Shown in pieces: positions 33,982-46,046 of a stretch of 64,000 nucleotides of DNA. Position numbers and translations under genes: made by a program. The stretch covers positions 106,125 to 170,124 of the forward strand of contig NZ_JARXYZ010000016.1 in NCBI RefSeq assembly GCF_029894125.1, written 5' to 3'. The DNA comes from Kitasatospora sp. MAA19. GTDB lineage: Bacteria > Actinomycetota > Actinomycetes > Streptomycetales > Streptomycetaceae. The notes beneath the pieces are model-generated. The model saw only the letters and a list, made by a program, of their open reading frames with translations. It did no database searches and was not told the DNA's origin. The first letter of the stretch is position 1. The number at the start of each line of letters is the position of its first letter.

Positions 33982-34686
33982 TCACACTCGCGAGGTGACC
34001 AGCGAGCGCAGCAGTTCAAGATCGACCTGCTCCAGCGAGGAGAGCACCAGCCGCCCCTGGGCCGGCTCGATCGGCGCCACCGAGGGCACCGCGATCACCG
34101 GGCAGCCGGCCGCCTCGGCCGCCCGCACCCCGGTCGGCGCGTCCTCGATCACCACGCAGCGGGCCGGCTCCGCACCCAGCCGGCGGGCCGCCTCCAGGTA
34201 CGGGTCCGGGTGCGGCTTGGTGCGCGGCACCTCGTCCCCGGCGACCGTGAAGGCGAAGTGGTGGGCACCCAGTGAACGCAGCACGATGTCGATCACGTGC
34301 CGGTGCGAGGCGGACACCAGGGCGGCCGGGATCCCGTGCGCGGCAAGGGTGTTGAGGAGGCGTTCGGCGCCCGGCATGAGCGGCACGCCGCCCGCCAGCA
34401 GGTCGACGAAGCGCTGGTTGATCAGCGCCGTCAGGTCCGCCGGGGCGAGGTCCACCCCGGTGGTGCCGACCAGGTAGTCGATCACCCGCGTCATCGGGCC
34501 GCCGACCACCTGGGCCCGGTCCTCGTCGGTCAGCGCGTGGCCCAGCTCGGCGAACAGGGTCACCTCGGCCTGCCACCAGAAGTCCTCGGTGTCCACCAGT
34601 GTCCCGTCCATGTCCAGCAGCACCGCCTGCAGGCCGCGGCCGTCCCCGTGGTCGAGGACCCGGGTGGCGGTGGAGGTGGTGGTCAT
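33982..34686 (-). CDS. HAD-superfamily phosphatase (β-phosphoglucomutase-like)
   Basis: 234 residues, soluble hydrolase of HAD subfamily IA. The nucleophile and acid/base Asp pair are D25/D27 in LLDMDGTLVDTED; motif II is Ser/Thr in ALVSASHRH; Lys and acidic motif III/IV are in RTKPHPDPYLEAARRL and VVIEDAPTGVRAAEAAG. A helical cap domain follows motif I. The ATG at 34686 has AAGGA upstream. The substrate is probably a sugar phosphate or nucleotide but cannot be fixed. It is downstream of metH in the same orientation, with a hairpin between. Confidence 0.9.
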   Translation of the reverse strand: MTTTSTATRVLDHGDGRGLQAVLLDMDGTLVDTEDFWWQAEVTLFAELGHALTDEDRAQVVGGPMTRVIDYLVGTTGVDLAPADLTALINQRFVDLLAGGVPLMPGAERLLNTLAAHGIPAALVSASHRHVIDIVLRSLGAHHFAFTVAGDEVPRTKPHPDPYLEAARRLGAEPARCVVIEDAPTGVRAAEAAGCPVIAVPSVAPIEPAQGRLVLSSLEQVDLELLRSLVTSRV

Positions 34687-34747
34687 GGCGGGAGTCCTTC
34701 CGTCGGTACCCCCGGGGCGCGCCCGAGCGCACCCTGGGGATGGCACA

Positions 34748-34775
34748 GGCCGGCCCGCTGGTGAGCGGACCGGCC
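34748..34775 (-). terminator. Possible terminator after metH
   Basis: 12-bp stem with one G-T pair (34748-34759 with 34764-34775) and a four-base loop, about 65 bp past the metH stop. Confidence 0.45.
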
Positions 34776-34840
34776 CGTTCAGGATCATCAAGGATACGCC
34801 CGTACCCCCCGGAAGGAGCGAACGCAGCAGGGCACCGGAG

Positions 34841-38350
<3,510 letters not shown>

Positions 38351-38383
38351 GGGGCTTCTCCCTGGTGCGACGGCTGTCGGCTT

Positions 38384-38409
38384 TGCGGGCCCGCTTACTC
38401 GGGCCCGCA
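38384..38409 (-). repeat. Hairpin in the metH leader
   Basis: Perfect 10-bp inverted repeat (38384-38393 with 38400-38409), six-base loop, about 34 bp before the metH start. The leader is too short for a cobalamin riboswitch. The hairpin could affect mRNA stability or be a protein-binding site. Confidence 0.4.
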
Positions 38410-38493
38410 CGTGGCCAGCGTATCCGGCCCGCGCCCCGGCCTGCGGCGGCATTCCGTATCCTGAGCGTTCGAGCGCAAGGGGGGAGCAACCGC

Positions 38494-39585
38494 GTGGCCC
38501 GATTCCGGACCTTCGCACGGCGCACGGCGGGGGCCCTGGCGGCCCCGTTCCGAGCGGCGCGCAGACGCTGGCGGAGCTGGTCCTGGTGGCGCCGGGCGCT
38601 GCTGGCGCTGGGCCTCGCGGTGGCCGTGCCGGCCGCCGCACTCGGCTCGGCCTTCGTCGCGATCCGCTTGCAGTACACCGGCGACCCGTCCGCCGAGGCC
38701 CGCACCCGCGGCCGGGACGCGCTCTGGCTCGGCCACGCCTGGGTGGACGGCCGCAGGACCGAGGCCGACGTCACCGCCCTGGTGCGGCAGCTGGCCGGCA
38801 CCGGCATCCGCGACCTGTACGTGCACACCGGCCCGCTGGAACACGACGGCTCACTGCCGCCGACCGTCCACCCCAGGGCCCGCTGGTTCACCGACACGGT
38901 GCACCGGGCGCTGCCGGACGTCCGGCTGCAGGGCTGGCTGGGCGACGAGGTCAAGCCGGAGAAGGACGCCCTGGACCTGGAGGACGCCCCCACCCGGGAG
39001 CGGGTCACCGCCTCCGCCCGGCAGGTGCTGGACCTCGGTTTCGACGGCGTGCACTTCGACATGGAACCGATCCGCCCCGGCAGCGCCGGCTGGCTGGCCC
39101 TGCTCGACCAGGTCCGCCCGGTGACGGCCGCGCGCGACGCGAAGCTCTCGGTGGCGGCCCCGCAGATCGATCCGGTGCCCGGCCTGCACACCGCCGGCAT
39201 CCTGCTCACCGACCACGGCAAGTGGTGGGACCAGGCCTACTTCACCGAGACCGCCCGGCGGGTCGACCAGGTCGCCGTGATGACGTACGACACCAGCATG
39301 CCGACCGAGCCGCTGTACGGCGGCTACGTCGCCCTGCAGACCGAGCTGGCGCTGGAGGCCACCCCGGCGGGCGTGGACCTGCTGATCGGGCTGCCGTTCT
39401 TCTGGGACGACAAGTGGGGCCACCGGGGTGACGCCGAGACCGTGTCCGCCGCCGTCCGGGGCGTCCGGTTGGGCCTGGGCCGTCAGGACCCCGGGCGGCG
39501 GAACTTCGGCGTCGCGCTGTACGTGGACTTCGCCGCCACCCCGGAGCACTGGGCGGCGTACCGGCGCGGGTGGGTGGAGGTCTAG
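38494..39585 (+). CDS. Membrane-anchored GH18-like hypothetical protein
   Basis: 363 residues from the GTG at 38494, with GGGGGGAG upstream. A very basic N-terminus (many Arg and Trp, 1-35) leads into one transmembrane helix (about 36-57), so the bulk is outside the cell. The segment FDGVHFDMEPI (183-193) matches the DGxDxDxE catalytic pattern of glycoside hydrolase family 18 loosely, with Glu191 as candidate acid. Later segments (QVAVMTYDTSMP, LLIGLPFFW) also fit a GH18-like TIM barrel. Substrate unknown; a cell-wall or chitin-like glycan is plausible. It is divergent from metH. Confidence 0.72.
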   Translation: MARFRTFARRTAGALAAPFRAARRRWRSWSWWRRALLALGLAVAVPAAALGSAFVAIRLQYTGDPSAEARTRGRDALWLGHAWVDGRRTEADVTALVRQLAGTGIRDLYVHTGPLEHDGSLPPTVHPRARWFTDTVHRALPDVRLQGWLGDEVKPEKDALDLEDAPTRERVTASARQVLDLGFDGVHFDMEPIRPGSAGWLALLDQVRPVTAARDAKLSVAAPQIDPVPGLHTAGILLTDHGKWWDQAYFTETARRVDQVAVMTYDTSMPTEPLYGGYVALQTELALEATPAGVDLLIGLPFFWDDKWGHRGDAETVSAAVRGVRLGLGRQDPGRRNFGVALYVDFAATPEHWAAYRRGWVEV

Positions 39586-39905
39586 TCCACGGGGCCCCCG
39601 GGGCGAGGGAGCGCCCTCGCGCTGTGTGGCCGCTCCGGCACGGTCCGCACCCGCCCCGGGCGGCTGACGCACCGTCAGCCCGTGCCGTCCGGATATCCGC
39701 TGGATCGGGGCGGTCCGCTCCCCCAGACTGTCCCGGTGCCCGGCCGCGGTGCGCATCAAAGCCCGTAGGCTGGGCAGGTAGGGACCATGGGGCGAGGCGT
39801 TCCATGGGTGACGAGAGGTTCGACAGTCGGCAGCCGACCCGTCGGCGCCCCGGCAGGCCAGCCGAGGCGGCGCCGGTCCGACCGCCGGCCGGAGGGAGAC
39901 GCTGG
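39586..39905. other. Region between the GH18-like and PAC2 genes
   Basis: Mostly non-coding by appearance. The last 100 bp (from ATG 39804) are open in the PAC2 frame and could encode a 34-residue, Arg/Pro-rich N-terminal extension. No hairpin of note. Confidence 0.4.
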
Positions 39906-40856
39906 GTGATCGAGCTGGAAGATGTTCCCGAGTTGATCGACCCGGTGATGGTCTGCGCTTTCGAGGGCTGGAACGACGCGGGCGACGCCGCCTCCGCGGC
40001 TCTGGCGCATCTGGACGAGACCTGGGGCGGCAAGGTCATCGCCGCCCTGGACGCGGAGGACTACTACGACTTCCAGGTCAACCGGCCCACGGTCTGGCTG
40101 GACGGCGGCATCCGCCGGATCACCTGGCCCACCACCCGGCTCTCGGTGATCCGGGTGACCGAGCCGACCACCCGGGACCTCGTCCTGGTGCGCGGCATCG
40201 AGCCGAGCATGCGCTGGCGGTCGTTCTGCAACGAACTGCTCGGCTTCGCGCACGAGCTCGGCATCGAGCTGGTGGTGATCCTGGGCGCGCTGCTCGGCGA
40301 CACCCCGCACAGCCGCCCGGTGCCGGTCAGCGGGGTCACCTCCGACCCGGAGCTGGCCCGCCGCCTGGACCTGGAGGAGAGCCGCTACGAGGGCCCGACC
40401 GGCATCGTCGGGGTGCTCCAGGAGGCCTGCACGCATGCCGGGGTACCGGCCGTGACGCTCTGGGCCGCCGTGCCGCACTACGTCGCGCAGCCGCCGAACC
40501 CCAAGGCGACGCTGGCCCTGGTCAACAAGCTGGAGGACCTGCTGGACCTGCGCATCCCGCCGGGTGAGCTCGGCGAGGACGCCCGGGCCTGGCAGCTGGG
40601 CGTGGACCAGCTGGCGGCCGAGGACAGCGAGGTGGCCGAGTACGTCCAGCAGCTGGAGGAGGCGCAGGACACCGCGGAGCTGCCGGAGGCCTCCGGCGAC
40701 GCGATCGCCCGCGAGTTCGAGCGCTACCTGCGCCGCCGGGAGAACGTCGGCCCGACCGGGGAGAAGCCGGTGTCCGGGCACGCCACGGCGGAGCGGCCGG
40801 CCGAGCCGGAGGCCCCGGGGGCGGCCCGGGAGAGCCAGGACGGCGACGAGGAGTAG
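39906..40856 (+). CDS. PAC2-family protein
   Basis: 316-residue member of the PAC2 (proteasome assembly chaperone 2-like) family, seen across actinobacteria. It begins MIELEDVPELIDPVMVCAFE and contains GWNDAGDAASAALAHL and the VRGIEPSMRWRSFCNELLG block. The C-terminal about 40 residues are acidic and disordered. I chose the GTG at 39906 because GGAGGGAG lies just upstream and homologues start here; ATG 39804 would add a low-complexity extension. Despite the family name, a role in bacterial proteasome assembly is unproven. It sits beside metH and mshC, as in mycobacteria. Confidence 0.88.
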   Translation: MIELEDVPELIDPVMVCAFEGWNDAGDAASAALAHLDETWGGKVIAALDAEDYYDFQVNRPTVWLDGGIRRITWPTTRLSVIRVTEPTTRDLVLVRGIEPSMRWRSFCNELLGFAHELGIELVVILGALLGDTPHSRPVPVSGVTSDPELARRLDLEESRYEGPTGIVGVLQEACTHAGVPAVTLWAAVPHYVAQPPNPKATLALVNKLEDLLDLRIPPGELGEDARAWQLGVDQLAAEDSEVAEYVQQLEEAQDTAELPEASGDAIAREFERYLRRRENVGPTGEKPVSGHATAERPAEPEAPGAARESQDGDEE

Positions 40857-40861
40857 CCCCA

Positions 40862-40930
40862 CGCTCCGAGAGACGCCGAAGGGGCGTCAGGACACCTGGT
40901 CCTGACGCCCCTTCGGCGTCTCTCGGAGCG
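40862..40930. terminator. Long perfect bidirectional terminator
   Basis: A perfect 32-bp inverted repeat (40862-40893 with 40899-40930) around a five-base loop, between the convergent PAC2 and mshC genes. It begins three bases after the PAC2 stop, and its other end is 22 bp from the mshC stop. It should terminate transcription from both sides. Confidence 0.88.
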
Positions 40931-40952
40931 GTTGCCGGCCGTCGGCCGTCGG

Positions 40953-42182
40953 TCAGAGCGCGACGCCGAGCAACGCGTCCACGGTGCGGCTGACCAGGCC
41001 GGGCGCGCCGATGTCCGGGCCGCCCTCGGTCTCCTGCCGGGCCGCCCAGCGGTCGACGGCTGCCAGCGCGGCGGGCGCGTCCAGGTCGTTCGCGAGCGCC
41101 GTGCGGACCTCGCCGAGCAGTTGCTCGGCGGCCGGGCCGTCCGGCCGGGAGACCGCGGCCCGCCAGCGGGCGAGGCGCTCGACGGCCTCGTCCAGGGTCG
41201 CCTTGGTCCACTCCCAGTTCTCGCGGTAGTGGCGCGAGAGCAGCGCCAGGCGGATCGCCGCCGGGTCGACGCCGTCGCGGCGCAGCGCCGAGACGAAGAC
41301 CAGGTTTCCGCGGGACTTGGACATCTTGTGGCCGTCCAGGCCGACCATGCCGGCGTGCACGTACGCCTTGGCGTACGGGTGGGTGCCGGTGGCCACCTGG
41401 GCGTGCGAGGCGCCCATCTCGTGGTGCGGGAAGGAGAGGTCGCTGCCGCCGCCCTGGATGTCGAAGGACATCCCGAGGTACTGCAGCGCGATGGCGACGC
41501 ACTCGATGTGCCAGCCGGGGCGGCCGTGGCCGAGTTCGGTCTCCCAGGCGGGCTCGCCCGGGCGGGCGGCGAGCCAGAGCAGGGCGTCCAGCGGGTGGCG
41601 CTTGCCGGGGCGGTCCGGGTCGCCGCCGCGCTCGGCGAAGACCGGGCGCATGGCCTCCCGGTCGAGGCCGGAGACCTGACCGAAGTGCGGGTCGGAGTCG
41701 ACCGAGAAGTAGATGTCGCCGTCCACCTCGTAGGCGGCGCCGCTCGCGAGCAGCTTCTGGACCAGCGGGACGATCCACGGGATCGACTCGACGGCGCCGA
41801 TGTAGTGCGCCGGCGGGAGCAGCCGCAGGGCGGTCATGTCCTCGCGGAACAGGGCCGTCTCGCGCTCGGCCAGCGCGGTCCAGTCCTGCCCGGTGGCGAC
41901 GGCGCGCTCCAGCAGCGGGTCGTCCACGTCGGTGACGTTCTGGACGTACAGGACGTCGTGGCCGGCGTCCTTCCACACGCGCTGCACCAGGTCGAAGGCG
42001 TTGTAGGTGGCGGCGTGGCCCATGTGGGTCGCGTCGTAAGGGGTGATGCCGCAGACGTAGATCCGGGCGGTGCCGTCCTGCGGCACGACCTCCCGGACCG
42101 TACCCGCTGCGGTGTCGAAGATACGAAGGGGGAGCCCCTGACCAGGCAGGGCGGGAACCTCGGAGGCGGGCCAGGCATGCAT
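40953..42182 (-). CDS. mshC: L-cysteine:1D-myo-inositol 2-amino-2-deoxy-α-D-glucopyranoside ligase MshC
   Basis: 409 residues, homologous to cysteinyl-tRNA synthetase. It performs the ATP-dependent ligation of cysteine to GlcN-Ins in mycothiol synthesis. Class I motifs are HMGHA (HIGH-like, about 53-57) and KMSKS; zinc-ligand residues lie in YVCGITPYDATHMGH and WHIECVAIALQYLG. It is shorter than CysS and begins MHAWPASEVPALPGQGLPLR, both typical of MshC. It places the organism among mycothiol producers. Start ATG at 42182. Confidence 0.94.
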   Translation of the reverse strand: MHAWPASEVPALPGQGLPLRIFDTAAGTVREVVPQDGTARIYVCGITPYDATHMGHAATYNAFDLVQRVWKDAGHDVLYVQNVTDVDDPLLERAVATGQDWTALAERETALFREDMTALRLLPPAHYIGAVESIPWIVPLVQKLLASGAAYEVDGDIYFSVDSDPHFGQVSGLDREAMRPVFAERGGDPDRPGKRHPLDALLWLAARPGEPAWETELGHGRPGWHIECVAIALQYLGMSFDIQGGGSDLSFPHHEMGASHAQVATGTHPYAKAYVHAGMVGLDGHKMSKSRGNLVFVSALRRDGVDPAAIRLALLSRHYRENWEWTKATLDEAVERLARWRAAVSRPDGPAAEQLLGEVRTALANDLDAPAALAAVDRWAARQETEGGPDIGAPGLVSRTVDALLGVAL

Positions 42183-42327
42183 GGAACTGACTTTAACCTT
42201 GCGAACATTTGAAAGCCTAACCAGTACGCAAGATCGACTGGATTCGCTTCCTGTCGTTGCCGGACCGCTTCCCGACTGATAAAGAGCGGGTCCGACGAGC
42301 CCGCCGGAGGTCTTCGGGCACGGGTGA

Positions 42328-42359
42328 GCGCCCGGCCGGCCCTGCCGCCGACCGGGCGC
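42328..42359 (-). terminator. Terminator after the intradiol dioxygenase gene
   Basis: 12-bp stem with one G-T pair (42328-42339 with 42348-42359) and an eight-base loop, 30 bp past the stop at 42390. Confidence 0.5.
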
Positions 42360-42389
42360 CCGGCACCCCGGGGGACGCGGCCGGAGCCG

Positions 42390-43220
42390 CTACGACCGCT
42401 TCCAGAGGGCCGGCACGTTCGGCGGCTCCCAGCCGACCAGGGCGGTGTGCGCCTGGAGGCAGGCGTAGGAGGCGCCGGAGTAGGTGACGCGATCGCCCGC
42501 GTTGTACGGGGTCCCCGCCTTCCAGCTGCCGCTCGGCGGCGTGCTGGGCGTTCCGGTGGGGGTGGCGGTGGGCGTCGGGCTCGGCGTGCCCGGGGTCTGC
42601 GGCACGTCCAGGACGAAGTCGAAGCTGCCTTCGCGGGCCGGGCCGTTCTGGCGGACGTTCATCAGCAGCCGGGCGTCGTAGATGGTGTCCGTGCTGTTGC
42701 GCGGCTCGCCCGGGAAGTAGAGCTGGGTGGTGATCACCGGGCGGCTGGGCGCCTGGAGCTTGACGTGGAGGTGCCGGGTCCGGCCCGGGTAGAGGCCGGG
42801 GACGATGGTGTCCAGCTTGAAGACGCCGTTCGCGTCGGTGAACTGGTGGCCGCGGAAGGTGTAGCCGCCGTTGTCGTAGGCGCCGTTGTCGTCGGCCTGC
42901 CAGAAGTCCAACAGGACGCCGGGGATCGGCCGGCAGGCGCGGCCGAAGACGTAGCCGCTGACGGTCAGCCGGGTGCCGGGGCCGTCGTCGACCAGGGAAC
43001 TGCGCAGCGGGGAGTCGGGCTTGAAGTAGGGGCCCTCGGTCTGCTCGATGGTGGGGTCGTCGCCGTCGTGGCACTCGGGGGTGAAGCCGGGGGGTCGGCC
43101 GGTGCCGGCCTGCTCGCGGGCCAGCGCGACACCGCCGCCGACCAGCAGCGGGGCTGCGCCGAGCATGGCTGCGGCCTTCAGGACGGTCTTTCGGCTGATC
43201 ATGCCGTCGGGGCTGGGCAT
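42390..43220 (-). CDS. Secreted intradiol ring-cleavage dioxygenase fused to a carbohydrate-binding module
   Basis: 276 residues. An N-terminal export signal (MISRKTVLKAAAMLGAAPLL from residue 7) precedes an intradiol dioxygenase domain (about 55-210). The four non-heme Fe(III) ligands are visible: Tyr115 in DNGAYDN, Tyr144 in GLYPGRTRH, His150 and His152. A Pro/Thr linker (about 212-230) leads to a CBM5/12-like chitin/cellulose-binding module (WKAGTPYNAGDRVTYSGASY, then ACLQAHTALVGWEPP and a final Trp). The enzyme probably opens catechol rings of lignin-derived or plant phenolics while bound to polysaccharide. A similar fusion is known from Streptomyces sp. SirexAA-E. Start ATG 43220 with AAAGGAG at seven bases. 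Confidence 0.88.
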   Translation of the reverse strand: MPSPDGMISRKTVLKAAAMLGAAPLLVGGGVALAREQAGTGRPPGFTPECHDGDDPTIEQTEGPYFKPDSPLRSSLVDDGPGTRLTVSGYVFGRACRPIPGVLLDFWQADDNGAYDNGGYTFRGHQFTDANGVFKLDTIVPGLYPGRTRHLHVKLQAPSRPVITTQLYFPGEPRNSTDTIYDARLLMNVRQNGPAREGSFDFVLDVPQTPGTPSPTPTATPTGTPSTPPSGSWKAGTPYNAGDRVTYSGASYACLQAHTALVGWEPPNVPALWKRS

Positions 43221-43363
43221 GCGCCCTCTCCTTTGGGATGGGGGTGACGGAGCCGGGATGGGGTGGAGGTGAGGCGGTCCTTGCCATGGCGGGAGCATGA
43301 CAAGGACCGGACCGGTCACCCGTCCGCGTGCGCCGGACCGGCCACCGGTGGCCAGCAGCAAAG

Positions 43364-44281
43364 TTACGGGCCTTCCGGAGCCGCCGCGATGGACGCGATC
43401 CGGGGATCGTGGTGATTTCCGTCGACCCTGGCCCGGAACTCCCCCGGCGTCATCCCGGTCTCCCGCCGGAAGAAGCGGCAGAAGTAGGCGGGGTCGGCGA
43501 ATCCCGCCTCCTTCGCCACCTGGCGAATCGTCAGATCCGTGCAGGCCAGCAACCGTTTGGCCTCCAGGGTCTGCTGGCGGCGGATCAGCCTGCCCGGGGT
43601 GCGGCCGGTGGCCTGCTTGACCAGGGTCTGCAAGTGGCCCGGCGAGACGCCGAGTTCCTGCGCACTGGAGGCCACCGAGTGGCGCACGCCGCCCGGCCTG
43701 GCGATCAACCGGGTGAAGGCGGCGGCCAGTTCGGTCGGCCGACCGGGCAGTGACGGCCGGTCGGCGCGCTCGGCGGCGCGCAGCGCCCGGATGATCAGGA
43801 TGTGCAGGCTGGCCCGCAGCACGCCCTGGAAACCGGGCTGCCCGGCCCGGTACTCGTCCTCCATGTCGGCGAGCAACGCGCCGATCGGCCCGGCCCGTTC
43901 GCCGAGGCCGAGCGCCGGGCGGGTCGCCAGCGCACGTAACGCGGCGAGGTCCTGCGGGTTCCTGAGCAGGAAGTCCTCGTCGAACAGGACGACCTGGCCG
44001 GTGAGTTCGTCCGCGTCCGACCAGTAGTGCACCTGGCCGGGCGTGATCACGCACAACTGCGGTGGCGCCAACGGCTGGTGGACCAGGTCCAGGACGTGGG
44101 CGCCGCGGCCGCCGGTGACGTGGACGATCTCGTAGAACGAGTGCCGGTGCGGGAAGCCCGCGCGGGAGAGCGGGCCGATCGTGTCGAAAGTGCCGATGGC
44201 GAACGGCAGCAGGGCCTGCAGCCGGTGCAACGGCAGGTCCGGCGTGGTTCGGGGGGTGGGGGTGGTCCGTCGCGCGTCCAT
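43364..44281 (-). CDS. AraC-family transcriptional regulator
   Basis: 305 residues. An N-terminal cupin-like effector domain (about 20-150, with HRHSFYEIVHVTGG) is followed by a C-terminal double HTH (about 195-295, with AQELGVSPGHLQTLVKQATG and QVAKEAGFADPAYFCRFFRR). It lies 143 bp upstream of the secreted dioxygenase in the same orientation, so it may control it, for instance in response to an aromatic compound or sugar. Start ATG 44281. Confidence 0.9.
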   Translation of the reverse strand: MDARRTTPTPRTTPDLPLHRLQALLPFAIGTFDTIGPLSRAGFPHRHSFYEIVHVTGGRGAHVLDLVHQPLAPPQLCVITPGQVHYWSDADELTGQVVLFDEDFLLRNPQDLAALRALATRPALGLGERAGPIGALLADMEDEYRAGQPGFQGVLRASLHILIIRALRAAERADRPSLPGRPTELAAAFTRLIARPGGVRHSVASSAQELGVSPGHLQTLVKQATGRTPGRLIRRQQTLEAKRLLACTDLTIRQVAKEAGFADPAYFCRFFRRETGMTPGEFRARVDGNHHDPRIASIAAAPEGP

Positions 44282-44349
44282 CGGAGCAGTGTGCGACCGA
44301 TTCACGTGACAGGTCCAGACCATCAACCGGCCCGTTACCTTCGCCGGTG

Positions 44350-45222
44350 CTACACCGGCGGCCAGGGGATCGCGGGCCAGTCCTCGGAGGGCAGCGGGTG
44401 CCGGCCGGTACGGCGAAGTCCGGCCACCCGATCGCGGGTCGCCTCCAGTTCGGCGGCGGTCAGGTGCGGGGCCAAGCGCTCGGCCAGTTCGCCGTCCAGC
44501 CGCTCGGCGAGCCGGGCCAGCACCTCCAGCGCCTCGGCGGGCAGCGGCTCGCCGGCCCAGCCCCAGAGCAGGGTGCGCAGCTTGCCCTCGGTGTTGAAGG
44601 TGACGCCGTGGTCGATGCCGTAGACCCGGCCGTCGGCGGCCGGGATCAGGTGGCCGCCCTTGCGGTCGGCGTTGTTGAGCACCGCGTCCAGCACGGCGAG
44701 CCGGCGCAACCGCTGGTCGTCGTGGTGCACCAGCAGCGCGGTGCGGCCCTCGCCGACCTCGGCCCGCACGATCGGCAGCCAGCCCTCCTCGGGGCCGCGC
44801 GGGTCCTGGAGGGCCAGCAGCGGCTCGGCCTCGTGGTCCGGCTCGACCCACAGCTGCACCATGCCGGGCCCGTGCGGGCCGTCGCGCAGCACGGTGGGCG
44901 GGACCAGCGCCCAGCCGGTCGCGGCGGACACCTCGTACGCGGCGACCTCGCGGCCGGCCAGCGTGCCGTCCGGGAAGTCCCAGAGCGGGCGCTCGCCGGC
45001 CACCGGCTTGTAGACGGCCTGCGCGCTCAGCGAGCCGTGCGTGACGGTGCAGTACAGCGCGGCGTTGGAGGCCTCGGTGAGGCGGCCGTGCACGGTCAAC
45101 TCGCCCTCGCGCAGCAGCTCCAGCGCGGTGGGCACGTCGGCGGCGAGGGCGGCGGCGGCCGCCGGGTCCGCCTGGGGCGGCGTCTCGGTGTTCAGCGCCG
45201 GTAGCCGTTCGCGCGCGGGCAC
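44350..45222 (-). CDS. SCO1664-family PI3/4-kinase-like protein
   Basis: 290 residues of an actinobacterial family resembling phosphatidylinositol 3-/4-kinases. A candidate ATP-binding lysine is Lys72 in AVYKPVAGE. The catalytic-loop-like VLNNADRKGGH holds Asp186, and YGIDHGVTF (Asp204) matches the metal-binding D-x-G. So it looks like an active small-molecule, lipid or protein kinase; substrate unknown. The GTG at 45222 has GGAGG seven bases upstream and overlaps the DUF3090 gene by 31 bp. Together with that gene and the histidine phosphatase at 46047 it forms a conserved three-gene neighbourhood. Confidence 0.86.
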   Translation of the reverse strand: MPARERLPALNTETPPQADPAAAAALAADVPTALELLREGELTVHGRLTEASNAALYCTVTHGSLSAQAVYKPVAGERPLWDFPDGTLAGREVAAYEVSAATGWALVPPTVLRDGPHGPGMVQLWVEPDHEAEPLLALQDPRGPEEGWLPIVRAEVGEGRTALLVHHDDQRLRRLAVLDAVLNNADRKGGHLIPAADGRVYGIDHGVTFNTEGKLRTLLWGWAGEPLPAEALEVLARLAERLDGELAERLAPHLTAAELEATRDRVAGLRRTGRHPLPSEDWPAIPWPPV

Positions 45223-45764
45223 AGGTGGCCCTCCGGGTCGAGCGGCAGGTTGCAGAACGGGCAGGGCTTGCGACCGGCCGCGACCAGGTCCAGGGCCCGC
45301 TTGGCGAACACCCGGGCCATCGCGCCGGACAGCCGCACCCGCAGCATGTCCGGGCCGCTGTCGTCGTCCTCGAAGACCGCCGCGGTGCTGTCCTCGTCGT
45401 CGTCCTCGCCCTCGATCAGCGCCTGCGCCTCGACCACCAGGCAGCCGTCCACGCCGTCCCAGGCCAGGGCCATGGTGCCGACCCGGAACTCCTGCTCCAG
45501 CGGCAGGTCCAGCGGAGCGGTGTCGAGCAGGTCCTGCGGGGCGGCGGCCGGGATGGAGACGTCGCCGCCGCTGCGCCGCAGCGCCTCGTCGAGGACCTCC
45601 TCGATCCGCTCGGCGAGCGCCGCCACCTGGGTCTTCTCCAACAGGACGCTGGTGATCCGGCCCCGGGCGCTGGCCTGCAGGTAGAACGCCCGGGCGCCGG
45701 GCTGGCCGACAGTGCCGGCCACGAACCGTTCGGGCTGGTCGTAGAAGAAGACCTGACGGGGCAC
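45192..45764 (-). CDS. DUF3090-family protein
   Basis: 190 residues from the GTG at 45764 (GGAG seven bases upstream), beginning MPRQVFFYDQPERFVAGTVG as in homologues. An N-terminal alpha/beta domain with an acidic middle region (EGEDDDEDS) ends in a cysteine cluster, CPFCNLPLDPEGHLCP, probably a zinc site. The function is unknown. The family accompanies the PI3/4-kinase-like and MSMEG_4193-type phosphatase genes in actinobacteria, and the overlap with the kinase-like gene points to a shared pathway. Confidence 0.86.
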   Translation of the reverse strand: MPRQVFFYDQPERFVAGTVGQPGARAFYLQASARGRITSVLLEKTQVAALAERIEEVLDEALRRSGGDVSIPAAAPQDLLDTAPLDLPLEQEFRVGTMALAWDGVDGCLVVEAQALIEGEDDDEDSTAAVFEDDDSGPDMLRVRLSGAMARVFAKRALDLVAAGRKPCPFCNLPLDPEGHLCPRANGYRR

Positions 45765-46046
45765 GCTCTCGCTCCGGATCGTGTCGTTCGTGGGGATCAC
45801 AGGGATCGCTGGGAGGTCATGGCTCGGGCTGCCGTTCGGCGGCCCGCGCACGGGCTCGCCACGCGGCGGGGCTCGTTAGTCACCCTACGACCTCCGGGCC
45901 CCCGTCGGGGAGCCGAGCCGGACTGGCACCGGCCAGCTCAGGCGGTGCCGCCGGGTGGTGCGGGGCCTGACGATCGGCTCGGGGCGGCGGGTCGTGTCGG
46001 CGGGCGGTCGCCTCGGGCGGCGGGCCGCCGCGGCGGGCGGTTCGCC
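45765..46046. other. Spacer between the DUF3090 and phosphatase genes
   Basis: About 280 bp, very G+C-rich (especially 45955-46045), with no recognisable gene, strong hairpin or repeat. Confidence 0.35.

Noticed and set aside
38351..38493. Cobalamin riboswitch upstream of metH
   Set aside because: The space is about 140 bp and shared with a divergent gene; no B12-box-like sequence is visible, only a simple hairpin.
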